This document shows positions 1 to 4,477 of a stretch of DNA of 5,303 nt, in pieces (within the stretch, counting starts at the first letter, position 1; each line of letters starts with the position of its first letter). The stretch covers positions 1-5,303 of the forward strand of contig JAFOFM010000137.1 in assembly GCA_017387265.1 (NCBI GenBank). The letters are read 5' to 3'. This stretch comes from Peptococcaceae bacterium. Its GTDB lineage: Bacteria; Bacillota; Peptococcia; Peptococcales; Peptococcaceae. The position numbers were made by a program, and so were the translations under genes. The notes under the pieces were generated by a model that did no database searches, had not been told where the DNA came from, and saw only the letters and a list, made by a program, of their open reading frames with translations.

Positions 1-466
1 AATTGAACGCTTAAGTCATACAACCGTATCGTGTAATTTACAGGCGATGCAGGACATTCTGGCAGAGCGCGGCAGTGCGCCTTTAAAACATGGCTTACCG
101 GCTGCCGAATTATTAAAACGTCCGGAAGTATATTATGATGATTTAATCACCGTTGGTGTTGGCCGTGACGATTTAGCGGCGAATGTAAAAGAACAGGTAG
201 AAGTACAGATTAAATACGAAGGCTATATTAAAATGCAGATGGATCAGGTATCCCGCATGGAAAAAATCGAAAATCGCCACTTGCCGGAGGATTTAGATTA
301 CAGTTTAATTACCGGTCTTCGTAATGAAGCAAAACAGAAGCTCAATAATATTAAACCGGTATCGGTTGGTCAGGCTTCCCGTATTTCCGGGGTGTCTCCT
401 GCGGACATTTCTGTATTGCTTGTATACTTGGAGCAGCAGCGTCGTCAGGAGGGAGCAGGCGAATGA
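1..466 (+). CDS. mnmG: tRNA uridine-34 carboxymethylaminomethyl-modifying enzyme MnmG (GidA), C-terminal part
   Basis: The frame is open from base 2 to the TGA at 464-466, giving the last 154 residues of a protein usually about 620-630 aa long; the FAD-binding part lies outside the window. MnmG works with the GTPase MnmE in the cytoplasm to install the (carboxymethyl)aminomethyl group on U34 of certain tRNAs. The visible part is the C-terminal helical region, which in this family binds tRNA and MnmE. It carries the family landmarks YEGYIKMQ (visible residues 72-79), LPEDLDY (94-100) and GQASRISGVSPADISVLL (123-140). The last codon overlaps the rsmG start as ATGA, so the two genes are probably translationally coupled. 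An internal ATG at 47 could mislead a gene finder, but the family alignment continues upstream of it to the window edge. No damage is seen. Identification is by recognised family motifs. Confidence 0.95.
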   Translation, partial: IERLSHTTVSCNLQAMQDILAERGSAPLKHGLPAAELLKRPEVYYDDLITVGVGRDDLAANVKEQVEVQIKYEGYIKMQMDQVSRMEKIENRHLPEDLDYSLITGLRNEAKQKLNNIKPVSVGQASRISGVSPADISVLLVYLEQQRRQEGAGE

Positions 467-1173
467 GAGATATTTTAAATAATGCATTTACCAGCGAAGG
501 CTTTTCTCTGACCGATGTACAGAATCAGCAGTTTGTCGATTATTTTGATATGCTGATAGAATGGAATCAGAAAATCAATTTAACTGCTATTGAAGAACCA
601 ACAGAAGTTGCCTATAAACATTTTGTGGATTCGGCATGTCTGATGCGCGTAGTGCCGGATTTAAAAGGCAAGTCCATGATTGATATCGGCACAGGGGCAG
701 GGTTTCCAGGTGTTCCTTTAAATATTATGGAGCCTGAATTAAACGTAACTCTGTTTGATTCACTGAATAAACGTATTGTATTTTTACAGGAATTATGCAA
801 TAAACTGCAGTTAAAAAATATTCGTGCCGTACATGGACGTGCCGAAGAATTTGGAATTAAACCAGATTATCGTCAGCAGTTTGATATGGCTACGGCACGC
901 GCTGTAGCCCGTATGCCGGTATTATTAGAAATCTGCCTGCCTTTTGTTAAAAAAGGCGGCATCTTCATTGCATTAAAAGGACCGGAACTGGAAAACGAAA
1001 TTAAAGAAAGCGGCAATGCTTTAAAAGAACTGGGCGGTAAAGTTGTGGATGTGCAGCAGTTTACACTGGCTGATGGAGCGTATACCCGTAACCTGGCTGT
1101 AATTGAAAAAGTAAAAGACACACCAAAAAAATATCCGCGTAAAGCCGGGACTCCACAGAAAAAACCACTGTAA
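463..1173 (+). CDS. rsmG: 16S rRNA (guanine527-N7)-methyltransferase RsmG (GidB)
   Basis: This gene encodes a complete 236-aa SAM-dependent methyltransferase, a normal length for RsmG. The family makes m7G527 in the 530 loop of 16S rRNA, and its loss gives low-level streptomycin resistance in several bacteria. Family marks seen in order are WNQKINLTAI (34-43), the HFVDS segment (53-57), the SAM-binding glycine loop DIGTGAGFPGVPL (74-86), NKRIVFL (102-108), HGRAEE (124-129), TARAVA (144-149) and RNLAVIEK (209-216). The basic tail YPRKAGTPQKKPL at 224-236 is characteristic of the family. The ATG at 463 overlaps the mnmG stop, and AGGAGG at 447-452 lies 10 bases upstream with a GGGAG at 451-455 as a closer alternative, which supports this start. 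The gene forms an operon with mnmG. Nothing unusual is seen in the protein. Confidence 0.97.
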   Translation: MRDILNNAFTSEGFSLTDVQNQQFVDYFDMLIEWNQKINLTAIEEPTEVAYKHFVDSACLMRVVPDLKGKSMIDIGTGAGFPGVPLNIMEPELNVTLFDSLNKRIVFLQELCNKLQLKNIRAVHGRAEEFGIKPDYRQQFDMATARAVARMPVLLEICLPFVKKGGIFIALKGPELENEIKESGNALKELGGKVVDVQQFTLADGAYTRNLAVIEKVKDTPKKYPRKAGTPQKKPL

Positions 1174-1187
1174 TATTTTCCTGAATA

Positions 1188-1252
1188 ATAACTGTAAAAA
1201 GAAGGAAATTATAATTTCATCGAGAATTACTTTTTGAAGAGATTTTTATAAT
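1188..1252 (+). promoter_or_regulatory. Candidate promoter region upstream of noc (weak)
   Basis: The 100-base gap between rsmG and noc is AT-rich and holds two TATAAT hexamers, at 1210-1215 and 1247-1252. Neither has a good TTGACA-like partner at 16-18 bases. The first has ATAACT (1188-1193, 16-base spacer), matching 3 of 6 positions; the second has nothing recognisable and would leave a very short leader. I see no convincing terminator after rsmG, so read-through from the mnmG-rsmG operon is equally possible. This is a candidate based on the -10 hexamers alone. Confidence 0.25.
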
Positions 1253-1260
1253 GGATACAG

Positions 1261-1267
1261 AAAAGGA
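1261..1267 (+). promoter_or_regulatory. Ribosome binding site that decides the noc start
   Basis: AAAAGGA lies only 2 bases before the ATG at 1270 but 8 bases before the ATG at 1276. The normal spacing favours the second ATG, which makes the protein begin MFKSIRHLF rather than MSMFKSIRHLF. The next stronger purine run (GAAGGAAA, 1201-1208) is too far upstream to serve either start. Confidence 0.6.
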
Positions 1268-1275
1268 ACATGTCT

Positions 1276-2361
1276 ATGTTTAAATCAATACGACACCTGT
1301 TTCAGGAAGAACTTGCGGATTTATCTGCTTTAGAATCTAAAAAAGAAACAGCGGTGGAAGAGCCGGTTCTTGCAGAAAAACACGAAGAACTGAATCTGGA
1401 GATAGCGCCGGAAACATTTGAGCAGCCAATCCTTCAGGAAGAGCCTGTAGTGGAAGAAAATTTTGAACAGGCGGCACCACAATATACGGATACGATGCAG
1501 GTGGAAGAACAGCCTGTAAAAGTGGATGAAGTAAAAGAGGAAGCCCCGGTTTCAGACGAAGCAAAAGGGGAAACCATTCTGGAATTAGCGATTGATGCTA
1601 TTAAGGCGAATCCGTTTCAGCCACGGCTTTATTTTGATCCGGCACAGTTAGAGGAACTGGCCAGCTCTATTAAAGAATACGGTGTATTGCAGCCGGTTAT
1701 TGTGCGCATTGTAGATGGCAATTATCAGCTGGTAAGCGGGGAAAGACGATTCCGCGCCAGCAAACTTGCGAATAAGGAAACCATTCCAGCTCTCTTGCGT
1801 CAGCTGAGTGATCGTGAAGTTGCTGAAATGGCTTTAATTGAAAACCTGCAGCGTGAGGATCTGAATTATTTTGAAGAAGCGGAAGGGTATGCTCGACTGA
1901 TTCAGGAATTTCAGATTACGCAGGAGGAAGTGGCGAAAAAAATGGGCAAAAGCCAGCCTACCATCGCCAATAAACTTCGTTTGCTGCAGATTTCAGAAAA
2001 AGTACGTCGTGAAATTTCAGTGGATGTAGTAACAGAGCGTCATGTACGTTCGCTGTTAAAATTAAAAAATGAAGAACAGCAGCTGGATGTGCTCAATCGC
2101 ATTTACAAAAATAATCTGAACGTACGTCAGACCGACGATTATATCGAAACACTGCTGATTAACGAAGAAAAAAATATCCGTGAGCAGAAGAAAAAGAAAA
2201 TGATGAAAGCCATTAAGGATATGAAAATCTTCGTGAATACCATCAAAGGTACGGTAAAAACCATTCAGGATGCCGGTATGCCGGCCGAAATCATCGAACA
2301 GGAAAACGATGAATATATGGAAGTGGTAATTCGTTTACCGAAAAAAGAACTGGCACAGTAA
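1276..2361 (+). CDS. noc: Nucleoid occlusion protein Noc (ParB/Spo0J family, CTP-dependent DNA clamp)
   Basis: This is a 361-aa protein from the ATG at 1276, or 363 aa from the ATG at 1270. Residues 1-17 (MFKSIRHLFQEEL onward) can form an amphipathic helix with F2, I5, L8, F9, L13 and L16 on one face; in Bacillus Noc such a helix binds the membrane. Residues about 18-98 are an acidic, Pro/Val-containing linker. Next comes the ParB N-terminal CTPase domain with NPFQPR (112-117), GERRFRA (155-161) and ENLQRE (189-194), then a helix-turn-helix (about 213-238, GKSQPTIANKLRLL) and a C-terminal region (about 313-357) ending EVVIRLPKK, close to the Noc C-terminus. At the four positions known to separate Noc from ParB it has Q227, K233, Q238 and R255; Bacillus Noc has Q, K, K, R and Caulobacter ParB R, T, A, G (alignment from memory). 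The position after rsmG also fits noc. The expected role is binding Noc sites near the origin and keeping division machinery off the nucleoid. The main alternative is a second ParB. Bacillus Noc is about 283 aa; the excess is mainly the linker. Confidence 0.8.
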   Translation: MFKSIRHLFQEELADLSALESKKETAVEEPVLAEKHEELNLEIAPETFEQPILQEEPVVEENFEQAAPQYTDTMQVEEQPVKVDEVKEEAPVSDEAKGETILELAIDAIKANPFQPRLYFDPAQLEELASSIKEYGVLQPVIVRIVDGNYQLVSGERRFRASKLANKETIPALLRQLSDREVAEMALIENLQREDLNYFEEAEGYARLIQEFQITQEEVAKKMGKSQPTIANKLRLLQISEKVRREISVDVVTERHVRSLLKLKNEEQQLDVLNRIYKNNLNVRQTDDYIETLLINEEKNIREQKKKKMMKAIKDMKIFVNTIKGTVKTIQDAGMPAEIIEQENDEYMEVVIRLPKKELAQ

Positions 2362-2368
2362 ATTTTTC

Positions 2369-2390
2369 AAATGTTTCACGTGAAACATTT
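2369..2390. promoter_or_regulatory. parS centromere-like site within a 22-bp perfect palindrome
   Basis: Positions 2372-2387 read TGTTTCACGTGAAACA, identical to the consensus parS bound by Spo0J/ParB in Bacillus and many other bacteria. Three more bases on each side extend the perfect symmetry to 2369-2390. The site starts 7 bases after the noc stop codon and ends shortly before the acetyltransferase start. In known systems parS is where ParB loads as a CTP-dependent clamp and recruits SMC, and such sites cluster around oriC, which agrees with the mnmG-rsmG-noc context. It is not a terminator: the symmetry has no loop and no T-tract follows. Confidence 0.93.
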
Positions 2391-2398
2391 TGGAATAT

Positions 2399-2403
2399 GG
2401 AGA
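2399..2403 (+). promoter_or_regulatory. Ribosome binding site that decides the acetyltransferase start
   Basis: GGAGA lies 8-9 bases before the ATG at 2412. The upstream in-frame ATG at 2397 overlaps this motif and has only a poor GGA (2392-2394) 2 bases away. The protein starting at 2412 (MIIRNASMQDLD) also has the N-terminus typical of GNAT proteins, in which the first beta strand begins almost at once. Confidence 0.65.
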
Positions 2404-2411
2404 ATAGAATT

Positions 2412-2894
2412 ATGATAATAAGAAATGCATCCATGCAGGATCTGGATATTGTAACACATGTGGAAGCAGTCTGTTTTCCGGAGGCGGAGGCAGCCTCGAA
2501 AAAAACAATGAAAGATCGATTATCTGTTTATCCGGAATATTTCTGGATTATACAGGACGGGGAAACGGTAATCGGGTTTATTGACGGCCCTGTTGTGAAT
2601 CAGCCTGCTATTATTGATGAGATGTTTGCAAATACATCCATGCATGATAAAAACGGACTTTATCAGAGTGTATTCGGGCTTAGTGTGCTGCCGGAATATC
2701 GCAAACAAGGTTATGCGTCAAAACTGATGGAAGCACTGATTGAGGATGCACGAAAGGCTGGTCGCAAAGGATGTATTCTGACTTGCAAAGAACGCCTGAT
2801 TTCTTATTATGAGAAATTCGGATATCAGAATCAGGGTGTATCAAAATCGGAGCATGGCGGTGCCGTGTGGTATGATATGCTTCTGGAATTTTAA
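2412..2894 (+). CDS. GNAT-family N-acetyltransferase (arylalkylamine acetyltransferase-like), substrate unknown
   Basis: The gene encodes 160 aa from the ATG at 2412 (165 aa from 2397), a normal length for a single-domain GNAT enzyme that moves an acetyl group from acetyl-CoA to an amine. Strand 1 is MIIRNASMQDLDIV. Motif A is at about 88-106 with V92-LPEY and the acetyl-CoA pyrophosphate loop R97-K-Q-G100-Y-A102 (the R/Q-x-x-G-x-G/A signature). ILTCKERLISYYEKFGY follows at about 122-138, where the Tyr before EKFGY is in the usual place of the general acid. The CFPEAEAA and SEHGGAVWY segments resemble Firmicutes proteins annotated as related to serotonin/arylalkylamine acetyltransferases; this is recollection and does not fix the substrate. 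It lies 50 bases after noc with parS in between and no terminator, so it is probably read from the same transcript. A terminator starts 9 bases after its stop. No functional link to chromosome segregation is evident. Confidence 0.9.
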   Translation: MIIRNASMQDLDIVTHVEAVCFPEAEAASKKTMKDRLSVYPEYFWIIQDGETVIGFIDGPVVNQPAIIDEMFANTSMHDKNGLYQSVFGLSVLPEYRKQGYASKLMEALIEDARKAGRKGCILTCKERLISYYEKFGYQNQGVSKSEHGGAVWYDMLLEF

Positions 2895-2903
2895 AAGAAT
2901 ATT

Positions 2904-2943
2904 AAAAGGACTGCTGTCGATGAAACGACAGCAGTCCTTTTTT
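2904..2943 (+). terminator. Rho-independent terminator after the acetyltransferase gene
   Basis: The two perfect 16-base arms are 2904-2919 and 2926-2941, with core GGACTGCTGTCG, a 6-base loop (ATGAAA) and a run of six T at 2938-2943. It ends the plus-strand transcript that includes the acetyltransferase. On the minus strand the same hairpin is followed by TTTTAAT, so it may also stop the converging CGGC gene, which has no other terminator in the gap. Confidence 0.95.
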
Positions 2944-2973
2944 GTTAAATTTATTTGTTTTCTATATACTAGC

Positions 2974-3309
2974 TTAATTATGTGTAAAATCTAATACAGT
3001 TACGGCTTCGCCAGCTTCTTTTTTTACAAGTTCCAGCATTTTTTCCGCATGCGGGCAGGCAAATCCAATTGGATTGCCTTTGGTAATACAGGAGGCTAGA
3101 GCAATGGTATCAGCACCTCGTTTTACCAGTTCACGAACTCGCAGAACTGATTTTTTTCCGGGACAGCCGCCGCAGTTAATAAAGCCAACAATATCAATAG
3201 GTTCGGTAACGCCTTCAAATGCACCTTTCTTTTCTGCAATCATTTTGAAATCCGCAGTTCCAGGGCAGAAATCCTCTGTCTGCATGCAGCGAATAATTCC
3301 AACTTTCAT
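2974..3309 (-). CDS. CGGC-domain protein, putative metal-binding, function unknown
   Basis: The gene encodes 111 aa starting at the ATG whose complement is 3307-3309. A strong GGGAGG (complement of 3317-3322) lies 7 bases upstream; a longer frame starting at 3369 would run through the promoter and is rejected. The protein begins MKVGIIRCMQTEDFCPG and contains FINCGGCPGKK (43-53), the motif that names the CGGC domain family, a small putative metal-binding domain without an established reaction. Cysteines are at 8, 15, 46, 49, 74 and 85, with a histidine at 87 (CPH) and a closing DFTHN. No signal peptide or membrane segment is seen, so it should be cytoplasmic. It is a single-gene unit with its own promoter and converges on the acetyltransferase gene. 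Metal binding or a redox/sulfur role is inferred only from the conserved cysteines. Confidence 0.88.
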   Translation of the reverse strand: MKVGIIRCMQTEDFCPGTADFKMIAEKKGAFEGVTEPIDIVGFINCGGCPGKKSVLRVRELVKRGADTIALASCITKGNPIGFACPHAEKMLELVKKEAGEAVTVLDFTHN

Positions 3310-3318
3310 AAAACAACC

Positions 3319-3390
3319 TCCCTGTTTATAAATTGAAATCATTGTAACGCGAATATATAGAATTTGCAATAGATATTATAGAAACAGGGA
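3319..3390. repeat. 9-bp inverted repeat flanking the CGGC-gene promoter
   Basis: TCCCTGTTT at 3319-3327 and AAACAGGGA at 3382-3390 are perfect inverted copies separated by 54 bases that hold the whole promoter. Partial symmetry continues inward (ATA at 3328-3330 and TATA at 3377-3380, with one extra base). One arm overlaps the ribosome binding site. It could be a pair of operator half-sites or chance; the sequence alone does not decide. Confidence 0.45.
3341..3369 (-). promoter_or_regulatory. Sigma-A-type promoter of the CGGC-domain gene
   Basis: Read on the minus strand, TTGCAA (complement of 3364-3369) is followed after 17 bases by TACAAT (complement of 3341-3346). Each hexamer differs from its consensus by one base and the spacing is optimal. 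Transcription would start near 3334, leaving a leader of about 25 bases that contains the GGGAGG ribosome site. Confidence 0.75.
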
Positions 3391-3391
3391 C

Positions 3392-3421
3392 AAAAATAAG
3401 GCATCCTGCAGGATGCCTTAT
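3392..3421 (-). terminator. Rho-independent terminator after the glycosyltransferase gene
   Basis: A 26-bp perfect palindrome (3396-3421) holds AAGGCATCC and its inverted copy around a TGCA loop. On the minus strand it is followed by ATTTTTG, giving a T-tract at 3396-3392. It begins 18 bases after the glycosyltransferase stop, so it ends the glf-glycosyltransferase transcript and insulates the CGGC gene promoter. The plus-strand side has no T-tract. Confidence 0.88.
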
Positions 3422-3439
3422 GGTAGAACTTTTATAATA

Positions 3440-4465
3440 TCAGTTGAAACCGTACAGTTTCTGAGACAGTTTGTAACCGATTACAGCAATTTTACGACCA
3501 AATGGTGTCTGAGCACTCATTACACGGCCAAATAATCCGTAGCGCAGTTTTTTGTACATAGCTGGATTGCTAAGCTGCAGATATTCCCACAACTCATCTT
3601 TTTTCTTCAGATTTTCTTCTTCTTTCGAAAGAATGAGCATGATAGAGGAAACACACATCATGATTTCCAGATAGTTATACATATACTGACGCAGCTTTTT
3701 GCTTGTTACCATGTTTTTATCGGATAAATCATAATAGTCAATCATCAGTTTGTTTACACGCAGCTGCTGGTCGATACGTTTAATCATAACTTTTTCGTTT
3801 ACCGACTGATCATCACGGCCGATGAAATAATGATAGAAATCTACATCCAGATAATAGATGTTTTTAACGGCCGGCAGTGGATGATAAACAAAGATGTTGT
3901 CTACATAGAAGGTGTGTTTTGGCAGCTGCAGTTCGCAATCACGCAGCATCTGGGTACGGTAGATAACCGAGTGCATCAGAATATACTGGCCTTTTTTAAA
4001 TTTGCCAATCTGTTCCCAGGTAAAAAGCTTATTCTGAGGCAGAACCGAGCGGTAGTTCATAACTTTTTTATGAGTAGCGCCCTGTTTGTCGTAAACAAAG
4101 TTGGAAATGAGCATATCCAGCTGAGTACCATTAGCCAGCATCTGTTTTAATAGGGTCAGAATCTCTTTATAAGCTTTGGTATCTACCCAGTCATCACTGT
4201 CGACAACTTTAAAGTAAGCACCGGTTGCATTGCGAAGCCCTGCGTTTACAGCTTCCCCATGGCCGCCGTTTTCCTGATGAATTGCGCGCACGATGTTTGG
4301 ATATTTTGCCGCATATTCATCCGCGATACGAGCAGTACCGTCTTTGGAACCGTCGTTTACAACCAGAATTTCTACATCTTCACCGCCGGTGAGCAGCGAT
4401 TCAATGCAGTTTGCCATATAAGCTTCCGAGTTATAGGAAGGAATTGCAATGGATAAAACTTTCAT
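3440..4465 (-). CDS. Family 2 glycosyltransferase (GT-A fold), possible galactofuranosyltransferase
   Basis: This 341-aa protein has a GT2 catalytic domain in its first half. IPSYN (8-12) is the first strand, VNDGSKDGT (36-44) binds the nucleotide, NGGHGEAVNAGL (66-77) is the conserved Asn-Gly-Gly segment, and DSDDW (89-93) holds the metal-binding DxD. YVDN (187-190) lies where the catalytic acidic residue is expected, and GRDDQSV (216-222) resembles the acceptor/UDP loop of polysaccharide GT2 enzymes. The rest (about 228-341) is helical and basic near the end, with no clear membrane span, so it is probably cytoplasmic or peripherally attached. These enzymes move a sugar from UDP- or dTDP-sugar to a growing glycan or lipid. 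The ATG at 4465 has GGGAGG 5 bases upstream, directly after the glf stop, so the two genes form one operon. Use of UDP-galactofuranose is inferred only from that neighbour. Confidence 0.92.
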   Translation of the reverse strand: MKVLSIAIPSYNSEAYMANCIESLLTGGEDVEILVVNDGSKDGTARIADEYAAKYPNIVRAIHQENGGHGEAVNAGLRNATGAYFKVVDSDDWVDTKAYKEILTLLKQMLANGTQLDMLISNFVYDKQGATHKKVMNYRSVLPQNKLFTWEQIGKFKKGQYILMHSVIYRTQMLRDCELQLPKHTFYVDNIFVYHPLPAVKNIYYLDVDFYHYFIGRDDQSVNEKVMIKRIDQQLRVNKLMIDYYDLSDKNMVTSKKLRQYMYNYLEIMMCVSSIMLILSKEEENLKKKDELWEYLQLSNPAMYKKLRYGLFGRVMSAQTPFGRKIAVIGYKLSQKLYGFN

Positions 4466-4477
4466 AAGTGCCTCCCG

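Noticed and set aside
1177..1208. TTTCCT (1177-1182) and AGGAAA (1203-1208) before noc, resembling split Noc half-sites or a terminator stem.
   Set aside because: The six-base arms are AT-rich and 20 bases apart with no T-tract, and Noc sites are contiguous; chance is the simpler explanation.
2369..2390. The palindrome after noc as a transcription terminator.
   Set aside because: It has no loop and no following T-tract, and its centre is an exact parS.
2809..2994. Possible small gene overlapping the end of the acetyltransferase gene and the terminator.
   Set aside because: It runs in another frame through the acetyltransferase and the terminator hairpin, with no ribosome site or recognisable protein.
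3150..3163. TTTTTTCCGGGACA as a possible Noc-binding site.
   Set aside because: Compared with ATTTCCCGGGAAAT the core lacks a base and the right half is degenerate; it lies inside a coding region. No perfect Noc site was seen in the window.
3310..3369. N-terminal extension of the CGGC gene to an ATG near 3369 (20 extra residues).
   Set aside because: The extension covers the promoter hexamers and the ribosome site, and the family sequence begins at MKVGIIRC, which has a well-placed GGGAGG.
3830..4456. Plus-strand open frames opposite the glycosyltransferase gene.
   Set aside because: They are antisense shadows without ribosome sites; the minus-strand frame carries full GT2 motifs.
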